Origin: Mesorhizobium sp. Root157
GTDB lineage: Bacteria > Pseudomonadota > Alphaproteobacteria > Rhizobiales > Rhizobiaceae
Length of the DNA: 64,000 bases
Direction: 5' to 3'
Assembly (NCBI RefSeq): GCF_001427385.1
Contig: NZ_LMGJ01000001.1
Location: 428,377-492,376, forward strand
Positions within the stretch are counted from its first letter, which is position 1, and every line of letters starts with the position of its first letter. The notes under the pieces were generated by a model that had not been told where the DNA came from, ran no database searches, and was given only the letters and a program-made list of their open reading frames with translations. This document shows, piece after piece, positions 20,835 through 30,416 of this stretch. The translations under genes and the position numbers were made by a program.

Positions 20835-21968
20835 TCATTTGCGGCGGGACGCAACAGTCGGCGGCGTCTTGCGCGTCGCCAGGAATTCGCGGACCCGTTT
20901 GCCGAGCGCTGGCCCAGGCGCCGGCTTCAGGCCGTGGTCCAGTTGGCTCGACAGGTCGAGTGTCGCGTGCTTGCCGATCGCGTCGAAATTCTCGTCCAGC
21001 CAGTCGCTGGCGGCACTGCGCCCAAGGTCGCGCAAATATTCCAGGAAGGCCCATTCGGCATTGATCTTGGAAGAGGCCGAGAGATCCTTGAACGCCTCGT
21101 CGGCGTCAATGCGATGCATGCGGATGTCGCGGTATTCGCCATGCGGCAGGCGTCCGGCGGCGATCAGTTCCTTGACGAAGGCAATAGCGCGAAACTCGCG
21201 CAGCAGACCGGCGTTGAAGGTGATCTCGTCGATGCGGTTCTGGATCTCATAGGCGCTGGTCGGGGTGCCTTCACGCACCACCGGGTTGATCTGCACCAGA
21301 AGCACGTCTTCGGTCCCGGTTGTGTGGAAGAAGGGGAAAAGCGCCGGATTGCCGCCGTAGCCGCCGTCCCAATAGGGCACGCCGTCGATCTCCACGGCGC
21401 GGAACAGTTGTGGCAGGCAGGCGGAGGCCATCACGGGCTCAAGGCTGATCTCGCCATCGGCGAAAATGCGCAACTGGCCAGTCTCGACATTCGTGGCCGA
21501 GATGAACAACCGCAAGGCCTTGCAATTGTGTACGTTGCCGAAATCGATCTGCTGCTCGACAACGTCGCGCAACGGGTTGAGGTCGAGCGGATTGGCAACG
21601 TAGGGCGAGAAAATCCGCGACATCGCCTCGAACCAGACAAAGCCCGGCGTATTCTCGACCGACCAGTTGCCCCACAAGACGTCCCAAGGTGTGCGCTGCA
21701 CGGGGCTGAAGCGACCCTTGCGGGCCACTGCGCGCCAGAAGTCGGATAGCTTTTGCCTGGCTCCCTCGACCCCGCCACGCTCGAGGCCGTCGGCAAGCGC
21801 TACCGCGTTCATGGCACCGGCGCTGGTGCCCGATACGGCGACGATGTCAAGCCGCCCATCCTCGAGAATGCGGTCGAGAACGCCCCACGAAAAAGCGCCG
21901 TGCGAGCCGCCGCCCTGGAGCGCGATGTTGATCTTCCTGCGCTCCTCGGCCTTGCCGGCGATGGCCAT
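20835..21968 (-). CDS. Patatin-like phospholipase
   Basis: 377 residues. The patatin fold shows the oxyanion motif GGGSHG near residue 18. The nucleophile serine is in GTSAG (VSGTSAGAMNAVALA, about residue 46), and the catalytic aspartate is in YWDGGYGGNP. Starting at MAIAGKAEERRK, it has GAGAGGAG upstream. No signal peptide, so probably a cytoplasmic or membrane-associated lipid acyl hydrolase. It lies 23 bp downstream of bdhA on the same strand, so the two are probably co-transcribed. The substrate is unknown. A link to polyhydroxybutyrate or membrane lipid turnover is only suggested by context. Confidence 0.88.
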   Translation of the reverse strand: MAIAGKAEERRKINIALQGGGSHGAFSWGVLDRILEDGRLDIVAVSGTSAGAMNAVALADGLERGGVEGARQKLSDFWRAVARKGRFSPVQRTPWDVLWGNWSVENTPGFVWFEAMSRIFSPYVANPLDLNPLRDVVEQQIDFGNVHNCKALRLFISATNVETGQLRIFADGEISLEPVMASACLPQLFRAVEIDGVPYWDGGYGGNPALFPFFHTTGTEDVLLVQINPVVREGTPTSAYEIQNRIDEITFNAGLLREFRAIAFVKELIAAGRLPHGEYRDIRMHRIDADEAFKDLSASSKINAEWAFLEYLRDLGRSAASDWLDENFDAIGKHATLDLSSQLDHGLKPAPGPALGKRVREFLATRKTPPTVASRRK

Positions 21969-21991
21969 GGCGGCGCTCCTCTCGCGCTGCC

Positions 21992-22774
21992 CTATTCCGC
22001 CGTCCACCCACCATCGACGGAGATGTGCGTGCCGTTGATCTGGGCGGCGGCGGGAGAACACAGGAAGACGGCTGTGGCGGCGATCTGTTCGACGGTCACG
22101 AATTCCTTGGTCGGCTGCCTGGCCAGCATCACATCGCGGATCACCGTCTCGCGGTCCATCTTGTGCGTCTTCATCTGGTCGGGAAACTGCGCCTCCACAA
22201 GTGGGGTCAGCACATAGCCGGGGCAGATCGCATTGCAGGTGATGCTGTCGCGCGCCACTTCCAGCGCCACCGTCTTGGTGAGCCCCATGATGCCATGCTT
22301 GGCCGCGACATAGGCCGACTTGAATGGCGAAGCGACCAAACCGTGGGCCGAGGCGATGTTGACGATGCGCCCGCCGCCATTTGCCTTCATCAGGGGGATC
22401 GCCGCGGCGATGGTATGGAAGGCCGACGACAGGTTGATGGCGATGATGGCGTCCCATTTGTCGATAGGGAAATCCTCGACCGGGGCGACGTGCTGGATAC
22501 CGGCATTGTTGACGAGAATGTCCACCGAACCGAAGCGCTCGGCCGCTTTCGCGATCAAAGCGCGGCACTCGTCAGGCTTCGACATGTCGGCCTTGATATA
22601 GATGACCTCGACCTTGTGTTTGGTCGCGATCGTCTCGGCGGTGCCATGATCCTGCGCGGTATCGGAGAAGGAGTTGACGACGACGTTGCAGCCATCGGCC
22701 GCGAGAGCCTCGGCAATGGCCAGTCCGATGCCTGAGGTGGAGCCGGTAACGATAGCGGTTTTTCTGGCGGCCAT
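21992..22774 (-). CDS. bdhA: 3-hydroxybutyrate dehydrogenase
   Basis: 260 residues, a short-chain dehydrogenase. NAD motif TGSTSGIG at residue 11, NNAG, catalytic serine in ASAHG, and YVAAKHG as the Tyr-x3-Lys pair. HVAPVEDFP and the C-terminal NGTHISVDGGWTAE are typical of D-3-hydroxybutyrate dehydrogenases. It oxidises 3-hydroxybutyrate to acetoacetate in polyhydroxybutyrate use. First gene of a two-gene unit with the patatin gene; divergent from fbpA. Confidence 0.93.
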   Translation of the reverse strand: MAARKTAIVTGSTSGIGLAIAEALAADGCNVVVNSFSDTAQDHGTAETIATKHKVEVIYIKADMSKPDECRALIAKAAERFGSVDILVNNAGIQHVAPVEDFPIDKWDAIIAINLSSAFHTIAAAIPLMKANGGGRIVNIASAHGLVASPFKSAYVAAKHGIMGLTKTVALEVARDSITCNAICPGYVLTPLVEAQFPDQMKTHKMDRETVIRDVMLARQPTKEFVTVEQIAATAVFLCSPAAAQINGTHISVDGGWTAE

Positions 22775-22941
22775 GATCGATGTCCTTTTTCAATGATGCT
22801 GCAGTGCAGTATATGTAAGGTGCGCCGCAAAACCAGCGCTATACCCGTTTCAGTCACGGGAACTTGTGCAGGGAACCCCGCTTCAGGCGATCACAAGGCC
22901 GTGACGCCATGGTCAGTCGTTCGCGCAAAGCGAATAAATCT

Positions 22942-22956
22942 TGACTGGCAAATTCA
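22942..22956 (+). promoter_or_regulatory. RirA-type IRO site upstream of fbpA
   Basis: TGA-CTGGCAAAT-TCA, an exact match to the TGA-N9-TCA pattern described for RirA-controlled iron genes in rhizobia. It lies 56 bp before the fbpA ATG. The gene downstream is an iron transporter, which supports it. The motif is short and could occur by chance. Confidence 0.5.
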
Positions 22957-23011
22957 TGTATGACTAATCCATTCCCGCACCTGAACAACGCCCCCGCTTT
23001 AGGAGTCACTC

Positions 23012-24016
23012 ATGAAGTCCACCCTTTCGGCCCTTGCCGGTCTCGTAGCTTTGGCGGCGTTTGCCGCCGCCCCTGCTTCGGCGCAGGAAAAAGAGATCGT
23101 CGTCTACAACGCCCAGCACAAGAGCCTTGCCGAAGAGTGGGCGGAAGCCTTCACCAAGGAAACCGGCATCAAGGTGACGCTGCGCAATGGTGGCGACAGC
23201 GAGTTTTCCAACCAGATCGTTGCCGAAGGCGCGGCTTCGCCGGCCGACGTGTTTCTGACCGAAAACTCTCCGGCGATGACGCTGGTCGAGCAAGCCGGCC
23301 TGTTCGCGCCTGTCGATCCCGAAACGCTGGCCCTGGTGCCGGCGGAATACCAGCCGTCCAGCGGCAAGTGGGTCGGCATTGCCGCGCGCAGCACGGTGTT
23401 TGCCTACGACAAGACCAAGCTCACCGCCGATCAGCTGCCGAAGTCGCTGCTCGACCTCGCCGACGCGAGTTGGAAGGGCCGTTGGGGCGCATCGCCGTCC
23501 GGCGCCGATTTCCAGGCTATCGTCAGCGCGTTGCTGCAGATGAAGGGCGAGGAAGCTACCGCTGCCTGGCTGAAGGCGATGAAGGAGAACTTCAAGCCTT
23601 TCAAAGGCAACGGCACCGTGATGAAGGCGGTCAACACCGGCGAGATCGAAGGCGGCGTGATCTATCACTATTATTGGTTCGGCGATCAGGCCAAGACTGG
23701 CGAGAACAGCAAGAACGTCGAGTTGCACTATTTCAAGAACGAAGACCCGGGCGCTTTCGTATCGGTCTCCGGCGGTGGCGTGCTGGCCTCGAGCAAGCAT
23801 CCCGAGGAAGCCCAGGCGTTCCTGAAGTGGATCGCCGGCAAGGGCGGTCAGGCAGTGCTGCGCGACGGCACATCGTTCGAATATGCCGTCAGCAAGGGGG
23901 AAGCTGCGAATTCGAAGCTGGTTCCGCTTGCCGATCTGCAGGCGCCAAAGGTCGACCCGGTAACTTTGAATTCAAAGAAGGTGACCGACCTGATGACAGC
24001 GGCCGGCTTGCTTTAG
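23012..24016 (+). CDS. fbpA: Fe3+ ABC transporter, periplasmic iron-binding protein
   Basis: 334 residues. A signal peptide (MKSTLSALAGLVALAAFAAA, cut after ASA) is followed by a type II binding-protein fold (EIVVYNAQHKSLAEEWAEAF). The paired tyrosines that ligate ferric iron in FbpA-type proteins fit IYHYYWFGDQ near residue 220. It delivers Fe3+ to the FbpB permease. A RirA-type site lies upstream. A hairpin after the gene probably sets its expression above that of fbpBC. Confidence 0.93.
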   Translation: MKSTLSALAGLVALAAFAAAPASAQEKEIVVYNAQHKSLAEEWAEAFTKETGIKVTLRNGGDSEFSNQIVAEGAASPADVFLTENSPAMTLVEQAGLFAPVDPETLALVPAEYQPSSGKWVGIAARSTVFAYDKTKLTADQLPKSLLDLADASWKGRWGASPSGADFQAIVSALLQMKGEEATAAWLKAMKENFKPFKGNGTVMKAVNTGEIEGGVIYHYYWFGDQAKTGENSKNVELHYFKNEDPGAFVSVSGGGVLASSKHPEEAQAFLKWIAGKGGQAVLRDGTSFEYAVSKGEAANSKLVPLADLQAPKVDPVTLNSKKVTDLMTAAGLL

Positions 24017-24047
24017 CCGCCAGTCGTCCTAAAAGGACTGAAATCGC

Positions 24048-24073
24048 GCTCCTGCGGATTGCTCCGCAGGAGC
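24048..24073 (+). terminator. Intercistronic hairpin between fbpA and fbpB
   Basis: Perfect 11-bp stem GCTCCTGCGGA / TCCGCAGGAGC with a 4-nt loop, followed by CTTGTGTTTTG. It lies 31 bp after fbpA and about 90 bp before fbpB. It may be a partial terminator or a 3' stabiliser, as is common after binding-protein genes. Confidence 0.55.
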
Positions 24074-24162
24074 CTTGTGTTTTGAAGCACGGCATTCGCC
24101 ATGAAAACGAGCCGGACCCTGCGTTCATCGGCCCAGCACCAGAATAAACGGTCACGCAGCTG

Positions 24163-25746
24163 ATGCTGTCGTCGTCCGATTTCGTGCGTCCAGCCGTACC
24201 GGCCTCGCTCGCCGGCCGAAGGATGCGGCGAATCCGGCTGTCGTGGATCGCGCTCGCCGCCATCTTGGTTTCCCTGTTCGCGCTGATCCCGCTCGGCTTC
24301 ATCATCACGGTCGCCATTCAAACCGGCTGGACGACGGTCGCTGAACTGGTCTTTCGGCCACGTGTCGGCGAACTGTTGATCAACACATTGTTTCTCGTGA
24401 CGTTGACGGTGCCATTGTCTGTCGCCCTGTCGGTGGCGCTGGCCTGGCTGACGGAACGCAGCGACCTGCCCGGTGCCCGGTTGTGGGCTTGGCTGTCAGT
24501 GGCGCCGCTGGCTGTCCCGGCCTTTGTTCACAGCTATGCCTGGGTGACCATGGTCCCGGGCGTGCATGGGCTCGGCGCCGGTGTCTTCATTTCCGTGATC
24601 GCCTATTTCCCGTTCCTTTATCTGCCGGTTTCGGCGGCCCTGCGACGCCTCGATCCGGCGCTTGAGGATTCGGCCGCATCGCTGGGCCTTGGGCCGTGGA
24701 GCGTGTTCTTCCGAGTCGTGCTGCCCCAGCTGCGGCTCGCCATCTGCGGCGGCTCGCTGCTGGTCGGCCTGCATCTCTTGGCTGAATATGGGCTTTATGT
24801 CTTTATCCGCTTCGACACGTTCACCACTGCCATCGTCGATCAGTTCCAGTCGACCTTCAACGGACCGGCAGCCAACATGCTGGCTGGCGTGCTCATCGCC
24901 TGCTGTTTTGTGCTGTTGGCGCTGGAAATCCTGGTGCGCGGCGAGGAGCGCTACGCCCGTGTCGGGTCCGGCGCTGCACGCCAGGCACCGCGCACGCGGC
25001 TTGGCCGGGCCACCTTGCCATGCCTGCTGGTGCCGGGGCTGACGGCCTTGCTGGCGCTTGGCGTGCCCTTCGTCACCATCGGGCGCTGGCTTGTGGCCGG
25101 CGGCCTGGAGGTCTGGCGGCTGGATGAGATTTCTGCTGCCCTTGGCCAGACGGCCTTCCTCGCCTTGGCCGGCGCCCTGCTTGCCACTGTCGCGGCAATC
25201 CCGATGGCCTGGCTTTCGATCCGCAGGCCGGGCCGCCTGCAGCGCGTGCTGGAAGCCTGCAACTACATGGTAGGCTCCCTGCCGGGCGTGGTCATCGCGC
25301 TCGCCCTGGTCACCCTTACGGTGCGGTTCATGTTGCCGCTTTACCAGACGCTCGTCACCATCCTGATCGCCTATGCGCTGATGTTCCTGCCGCGCGCCAT
25401 CATCAGCCTGCGCGCGTCAATCGCGCAGGCACCGGTGGAACTGGAGCGGGCGGCCAGCAACCTTGGCCGTAGCCCGGCGAACGCCTTGTGGTCGACCACC
25501 ATCCGTCTGTCGGCACCGGGTGCGGCGGCGGGCATGGCGCTGGTGTCGCTCGGCATACTGAACGAACTGACCGCAACCCAGATGCTCGCGCCAAATGGCA
25601 CCATGACACTGGCGCTGGCGTTCTGGTCCTACAGCGGCGAGATCGACTACGCCGCCGCAGCGCCGTATGCGCTGATCATGGTGGCGGCATCGCTGCCGCT
25701 GACGTGGCTGCTCTACGTGCAGTCGAAGAAGATGGCGGGACAATGA
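24163..25746 (+). CDS. fbpB: Fe3+ ABC transporter, fused double permease
   Basis: 527 residues with about twelve membrane segments in two similar halves, each with an inner-membrane EAA-type loop ([24 protein letters not shown] near 170; [20 protein letters not shown] near 430). Fused permeases of this kind belong to the FbpB/SfuB class. The start has no clear Shine-Dalgarno; MRRIRLSW at 24223 is an alternative. It overlaps fbpC by 4 nt (ATGA). Confidence 0.92.
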   Translation: MLSSSDFVRPAVPASLAGRRMRRIRLSWIALAAILVSLFALIPLGFIITVAIQTGWTTVAELVFRPRVGELLINTLFLVTLTVPLSVALSVALAWLTERSDLPGARLWAWLSVAPLAVPAFVHSYAWVTMVPGVHGLGAGVFISVIAYFPFLYLPVSAALRRLDPALEDSAASLGLGPWSVFFRVVLPQLRLAICGGSLLVGLHLLAEYGLYVFIRFDTFTTAIVDQFQSTFNGPAANMLAGVLIACCFVLLALEILVRGEERYARVGSGAARQAPRTRLGRATLPCLLVPGLTALLALGVPFVTIGRWLVAGGLEVWRLDEISAALGQTAFLALAGALLATVAAIPMAWLSIRRPGRLQRVLEACNYMVGSLPGVVIALALVTLTVRFMLPLYQTLVTILIAYALMFLPRAIISLRASIAQAPVELERAASNLGRSPANALWSTTIRLSAPGAAAGMALVSLGILNELTATQMLAPNGTMTLALAFWSYSGEIDYAAAAPYALIMVAASLPLTWLLYVQSKKMAGQ

Positions 25747-26831
25747 GCTTTCTCGAACTGCACGGCGTGCGCAAGAGTTACGGTCCGGTCAAGGCTCTGG
25801 ATGGGATCGATCTCGACGTTCCCGCCGGCGGGAGAACCGCCATCGTCGGCCCATCCGGATGCGGAAAGACGACGTTGCTGCGCCTCATTGCCGGCTTCGA
25901 GCCACCCGACGCAGGCCATATTGCCCTGGACGGGCAAGTCCTGGCCAACGGCGGCGAAGCCGTGCCGGCATACAGGCGCGGCATCGGCCTGGTGGCGCAG
26001 GACGGGGCGCTGTTTCCCCATCTCACCATCGCCGAGAACATCGGCTTCGGCATGGGCCGCAACGCGGAAAAGCGCGCCGAGCGGATTGCCGAGCTTGCCT
26101 ATATCGTCGGCCTCGACAAGGCGATCCTCAGGCGGCGGCCGCATGAATTGTCGGGCGGCCAGCAACAGCGGGTGGCGCTGGCCCGGGCGATGGCCAAGAA
26201 GCCTCGATTGATGCTTCTCGACGAGCCATTCTCGGCGCTCGACACAGGCCTGCGCGCCTCCATGCGAAAGGCTGTCGCGGAATTGCTGGAGGCAGCAGGC
26301 ATCGCCACGATCCTGGTGACGCACGACCAGGCGGAAGCCCTGTCCTTCGCCAGTCAGGTCGCGGTCATGCGCGAAGGCAAATTCTCGCAGGTGGGGACGC
26401 CCCGTGATCTCTATTTGCGTCCGAAGGACCGCATGGTGGCCGAATTCATGGGGGATGCCATCATCCTGCCAGCGCGGATCGCGGATGGTTTCGCGCATTG
26501 CTCGCTCGGCCGTATCGCGATCGACAGCAACGAACGCCGCGATATCGCCCGCATCATGCTGAGGCCCGAGCAGATCCGGCTGGAACGCTCGTCGCGCGAC
26601 GAACTGGCTGGAACCGTCACCTCCGGCAACCTTTTCGGCGAGGTGACGGAAGCCGAATTCGCCGGCTCGACCTGCTCGGTCTCGGTGCGGCTGTTGAACA
26701 GCCCCGATCCGCCGGATGCTGCGGCCATCGGCAACTCGCCGCTGATCGTGCGCCAGCCTGGCATGGGCGCGCCGATGCCGGGGGACGTGATGCGGGTCAC
26801 CGTTACGGGAACGGCGCACCTCTTGGCCTGA
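25743..26831 (+). CDS. fbpC: Fe3+ ABC transporter, ATP-binding protein
   Basis: 362 residues. Walker A is [13 protein letters not shown] near residue 36, the signature is [12 protein letters not shown], Walker B is [12 protein letters not shown], and the switch is [11 protein letters not shown]-terminal regulatory TOBE-like part starts near residue 240 ([14 protein letters not shown]). It powers FbpB. The start ATG overlaps the fbpB stop by 4 nt. A bidirectional hairpin follows the gene. Confidence 0.94.
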   Translation: MSFLELHGVRKSYGPVKALDGIDLDVPAGGRTAIVGPSGCGKTTLLRLIAGFEPPDAGHIALDGQVLANGGEAVPAYRRGIGLVAQDGALFPHLTIAENIGFGMGRNAEKRAERIAELAYIVGLDKAILRRRPHELSGGQQQRVALARAMAKKPRLMLLDEPFSALDTGLRASMRKAVAELLEAAGIATILVTHDQAEALSFASQVAVMREGKFSQVGTPRDLYLRPKDRMVAEFMGDAIILPARIADGFAHCSLGRIAIDSNERRDIARIMLRPEQIRLERSSRDELAGTVTSGNLFGEVTEAEFAGSTCSVSVRLLNSPDPPDAAAIGNSPLIVRQPGMGAPMPGDVMRVTVTGTAHLLA

Positions 26832-26858
26832 CATCAGCCAGACTTTACCAGGCTGAAT

Positions 26859-26891
26859 GGAAGCGGCGCGAGGCTGGCCCGCGCCGCTTCC
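26859..26891. terminator. Hairpin between convergent fbpC and argG
   Basis: Perfect 12-bp stem GGAAGCGGCGCG / CGCGCCGCTTCC with a 9-nt loop, between two convergent genes (27 bp from fbpC, 20 bp from argG). No long T-run on either strand. It could serve both transcripts. Confidence 0.6.
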
Positions 26892-26911
26892 AAATCATCG
26901 TCAACAAGCGC

Positions 26912-28135
26912 TTATCCGTGGCGGCTGCGGGCGGCCAGTGTGCGCAACCGCAAGGCGTTGAGGCGGATGAAGCCCTCGGCATCCTTCTGGTCGTAGGCGC
27001 CGCGGTCGTCCTCGAAGGTGACGAGGTCGTTGCGGTAGAGCGACTTTGCCGACTTGCGGCCGGTCACGATCGCGTTGCCCTTATAGAGGTTCAGCCGCAC
27101 CGTGCCTTCGACGTCTTCCTGGCTCTTGTCGATCAGGGCCTGCAGCATGACGCGTTCCGGCGAGTACCAGAAGCCGTTGTAGATCAACTCGGCATAGCGC
27201 GGCATCAACTCGTCCTTGAGATGAGCCGCACCCCGGTCGAGCGTGATCGATTCGATGCCGCGATGGGCGGCGAGCAGGATGGTGCCGCCGGGGGTCTCGT
27301 AGACGCCGCGCGATTTCATGCCGACGAAGCGGTTCTCGACCAGGTCGAGCCGTCCGATGCCGTTGTCGCGGCCGAGGTCGTTGAGCGCCGCCAGCATCGA
27401 GGCCGGCGACAGTTTCTTGCCATCAAGCGCGATGGGATCGCCCTTGAGGAACTCGATCTCGATTTCCGTCACCTTGTCCGGCGCATCCATCGGCGAAACG
27501 CTGCGCTGGTGGACGAATTCAGGCGGCTCGATCCACGGATCCTCCAGCACCTTGCCTTCGGAAGACGAGTGCAGCAGGTTGGCGTCGACCGAGAAGGGCG
27601 CGTCGCCTTTCTTGTCCTTCGGGACCGGGATCTGGTGTTTCTCGGCGAATTCGAGCAGATCGGTCCGCGACTTGAACGACCAGTCGCGCCATGGCGCGAT
27701 GACCTTGATGTCCGGATCGAGCGCATAAGCCGACAATTCGAAGCGGACCTGGTCGTTGCCCTTGCCGGTTGCTCCATGCGCAATCGCGTCCGCGCCGGTC
27801 TCCCGGGCGATATCGACAAGATGCTTGGAGATCAGCGGCCGCGCGATCGAGGTTCCGAGCAGGTAAAGACCTTCGTACTGCGCGTTGGCGCGAAACATCG
27901 GGAAGACGAAGTCCGAAACGAACTCCTCGCGCACGTCCATGACGCGGATATCCTTGATGCCTAGCATCTCGGCCTTCTTGCGCGCCGGTTCCAACTCGCC
28001 ACCCTGGCCGAGGTCGGCGGTGAAGGTGACCACCTCCGCTCCCAGTTCGGTTTGCAGCCATTTCAGGATGATCGAGGTGTCGAGCCCGCCCGAATAGGCA
28101 AGCACGACCTTCTTGACGTCTTTCAGCTTGGACAT
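26912..28135 (-). CDS. argG: Argininosuccinate synthase
   Basis: 407 residues. It joins citrulline and aspartate with ATP in arginine synthesis. The PP-loop is [15 protein letters not shown] near residue 13. The family motif [14 protein letters not shown] follows, and the aspartate/citrulline region is [21 protein letters not shown]. The start is [10 protein letters not shown]; an 18-codon upstream extension is possible but unlike the family. Divergent from the glutamate dehydrogenase gene across a 254-bp gap. Confidence 0.97.
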   Translation of the reverse strand: MSKLKDVKKVVLAYSGGLDTSIILKWLQTELGAEVVTFTADLGQGGELEPARKKAEMLGIKDIRVMDVREEFVSDFVFPMFRANAQYEGLYLLGTSIARPLISKHLVDIARETGADAIAHGATGKGNDQVRFELSAYALDPDIKVIAPWRDWSFKSRTDLLEFAEKHQIPVPKDKKGDAPFSVDANLLHSSSEGKVLEDPWIEPPEFVHQRSVSPMDAPDKVTEIEIEFLKGDPIALDGKKLSPASMLAALNDLGRDNGIGRLDLVENRFVGMKSRGVYETPGGTILLAAHRGIESITLDRGAAHLKDELMPRYAELIYNGFWYSPERVMLQALIDKSQEDVEGTVRLNLYKGNAIVTGRKSAKSLYRNDLVTFEDDRGAYDQKDAEGFIRLNALRLRTLAARSRHG

Positions 28136-28272
28136 GGGTGTTTCCGGTGTGTGTTCGATTAAAACGGTCGCACGAAATTGCGTGCGCACTCATAAGCAGG
28201 AAAGCGCTGCCGGACAAGCACTGCGGCCAACTGACCGCGCCATGCACCTTTTTGGCCGGAGAGATTGACGTT

Positions 28273-28290
28273 ATGCGACGAAAATCGCAT
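28273..28290. promoter_or_regulatory. Inverted repeat in the argG-gdh divergent region
   Basis: ATGCGA-CGAAAA-TCGCAT: a perfect 6-bp inverted repeat with an A-rich 6-nt spacer, about 100 bp before the gdh start. The shape fits a dimeric regulator such as an Lrp/AsnC-type protein, but no consensus match is claimed. Confidence 0.25.
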
Positions 28291-28389
28291 GGCAGACGCA
28301 ACAAAGTTTCAATGGGCATGGCCGACATTTTATGCAATGGAAGCCCGATCATCCGCCCGCGAAAGTATCATCAAGCCAGACAGGAACTC

Positions 28390-29658
28390 ATGATGTCCGA
28401 AGACAGCCTCCTTGATAGCGCCCTTGTTCGTCTCGACGAAGCCGCCCGGCACATCAACGTCGACGCCGATGTTATCGAGAAGCTGAAATACCCGCGAGAA
28501 ACGACCAAGGCGCGCTTGATGATCCGCATGGACGACGGTTCGCGAAAATCGTTCCTGGCCTGGCGATGCCGCTATGACGACACGCGCGGCCCGACCAAGG
28601 GCGGCATTCGGTTCCATCCCGACGCCACGGCCGACGAGGTCGAGATGCTGGCGTTCTGGATGACGTTCAAATGCGCCGTCATGAACCTGCCCTACGGCGG
28701 CGGCAAGGGGGCGGTGCAGGTCGATCCGCGCAAATTGTCCAAGACCGAACTGGAGCGCCTGTCGCGCTCCTACATCCAGGCTTTCGCCCGCATCCTCGGG
28801 CCGGATCGCGACATTCCAGCGCCCGACGTCTACACCAATGCCATGATCATGGGCTGGATGGCCGATGAATACAGCCAGATCGTCGGCCAGGCTTCCCCCG
28901 CCGTCATCACCGGCAAGCCGCTGGCGCTCGGCGGTTCGGTCGGGCGCGGTGACGCAACGGCGCGCGGCGGCTATTACCTAGTCCGCCACCTGGCCACGGA
29001 ACTCGGCCTCAAGGGCAAGCTGCGCATCGCCATCCAGGGCTTCGGCAATGCCGGCCAGCACATTGCCTCCCTGTTCGCGGCAGACGGCCACAGCATCGTT
29101 GCCGTTTCCGATTCCGGCGGCGCGGTGCAGGCGGCGAACGGACTTTCACTCAATGCCCTTCTTGCCGCCAAGCAGGCCGACAAGTCCGTCATCCACACGA
29201 TCGGCAAGGACGGTCACGAAGCGCTTAGCGCCGAGGAGCTTGTTGGCGCCGAATGCGACGTGCTGGTGCCGGCAGCCCTCGAAAACATGATCCGCATCGA
29301 CAATGCCGAGACGATCAAGGCGCGGGTCGTGCTGGAACTGGCGAATGGCCCGGTCACCCACGATGCCGACGATATCCTGGCCAAGCGCAATGTGGTGGTT
29401 TTGCCCGACATCCTCGCCAATGCCGGCGGCGTGACGGTTTCCTACTTCGAGTGGGTGCAAAACAAGCAGGGCTATTATTGGCAACTGCAGGAAATACACG
29501 ACAAGCTGCGTGTCATCATGGAACGCGAGGGGCGTGCGATCTGGGAACTGGCTGCTGCGCGCGGCATAACCGTGCGCACCGCGGCTTATGTACATGCGCT
29601 CAGCCGCCTTGCCGAAGCGATCGAGGCGCATGGCACGCAGAGCTACTTCGACAGTTAA
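28390..29658 (+). CDS. Glu/Leu/Phe/Val dehydrogenase (glutamate dehydrogenase)
   Basis: 422 residues. The dimerisation/catalytic domain carries GGIRFHPDATADEVEMLA and the substrate lysine motif PYGGGKGAVQVDP near residue 105. The NAD(P)-binding domain carries IAIQGFGNAGQH near residue 220. It reversibly deaminates an amino acid to its 2-oxo acid; glutamate is the likely substrate. Tandem ATGs (28390, 28393) follow an AGGA. The frame is open upstream to 28138, but that part is not conserved-looking. A catabolic role is likely. Confidence 0.92.
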   Translation: MMSEDSLLDSALVRLDEAARHINVDADVIEKLKYPRETTKARLMIRMDDGSRKSFLAWRCRYDDTRGPTKGGIRFHPDATADEVEMLAFWMTFKCAVMNLPYGGGKGAVQVDPRKLSKTELERLSRSYIQAFARILGPDRDIPAPDVYTNAMIMGWMADEYSQIVGQASPAVITGKPLALGGSVGRGDATARGGYYLVRHLATELGLKGKLRIAIQGFGNAGQHIASLFAADGHSIVAVSDSGGAVQAANGLSLNALLAAKQADKSVIHTIGKDGHEALSAEELVGAECDVLVPAALENMIRIDNAETIKARVVLELANGPVTHDADDILAKRNVVVLPDILANAGGVTVSYFEWVQNKQGYYWQLQEIHDKLRVIMEREGRAIWELAAARGITVRTAAYVHALSRLAEAIEAHGTQSYFDS

Positions 29659-29774
29659 AAGCTTCCTAGTATATTGGGGCGTGATCGAAGGCTGTGCCGT
29701 GGATTGCGTCCCAAGCCACCAAAGGCGTTTGCTTAGCGGCATCCGTTTCAAGAGATACATAAGCGGATCGACCG

Positions 29775-30416
29775 ATGGCCTTCGTTCCCGACCTTTCCGT
29801 GCTGGTCCAGTTTTCCATCGCCACGATCATTCTGGCGATAACGCCGGGGCCGGACATGACGCTGTTCGTCAGCCGCACGCTCAACCAGGGGCGGCTGGCC
29901 GGTTTTGCTTCGATGGCGGGTGCGCTGTGCGGAACGCTGGTTCACACGACGCTCGTCGTTGTCGGCATATCGGCGCTGATCGTCGCATCGCCAACAGCTT
30001 TTTTTGTCCTGAAGATCTTCGGCGCCGGCTATCTCGTATTCCTGGCCTGGCAGGCGATCGCCAAGGGGTCGGCATTTTCGCCGGAGCAGAACGGCGGGCC
30101 TAATGTCTCGCTGTTTCGAAGCTGGGCAGCAGGCCTAGGCGTCAACCTGCTCAATCCCAAGATCATCCTTTTCTTCATGACCTTCCTGCCGCAATTCGTG
30201 TCGGCGCACGACACGCACGCACCCGGCAAGCTATTCTTCCTCGGTGCCCTGTTCGTGGTGCTGTCGATCCCGGTGACGGCACCGATGGTGTTTGCGGCGG
30301 AAAAATTCTCGGCTGCGATGAAATCCAGTCCCAAAATCACGCGGGTGGTCGATTACATGCTGGCCGGCGTTTTTTCCGCCTTCGCGCTCAAGATCCTGAC
30401 GGCCCAGGCGAAGTAG
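29775..30416 (+). CDS. LysE/RhtB family amino-acid exporter
   Basis: 213 residues with six hydrophobic segments. The family signature ITPGPDMTLFVSRTLNQGRLAG lies near residue 18. FGAGYLVFLAWQA and the NPKIILFFMTFLPQFV motif follow. These inner-membrane carriers export amino acids or homoserine lactones; the substrate here is unknown. Its 3' end overlaps the convergent gene at 30388-30903 by 29 bp. Confidence 0.9.
   Translation: MAFVPDLSVLVQFSIATIILAITPGPDMTLFVSRTLNQGRLAGFASMAGALCGTLVHTTLVVVGISALIVASPTAFFVLKIFGAGYLVFLAWQAIAKGSAFSPEQNGGPNVSLFRSWAAGLGVNLLNPKIILFFMTFLPQFVSAHDTHAPGKLFFLGALFVVLSIPVTAPMVFAAEKFSAAMKSSPKITRVVDYMLAGVFSAFALKILTAQAK

Noticed and set aside
20835..22568. Extension of the patatin frame upstream into bdhA
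   Set aside because: The extra N-terminal part is bdhA read in another frame. The ATG at 21968 has a good Shine-Dalgarno and the patatin fold begins right after it.
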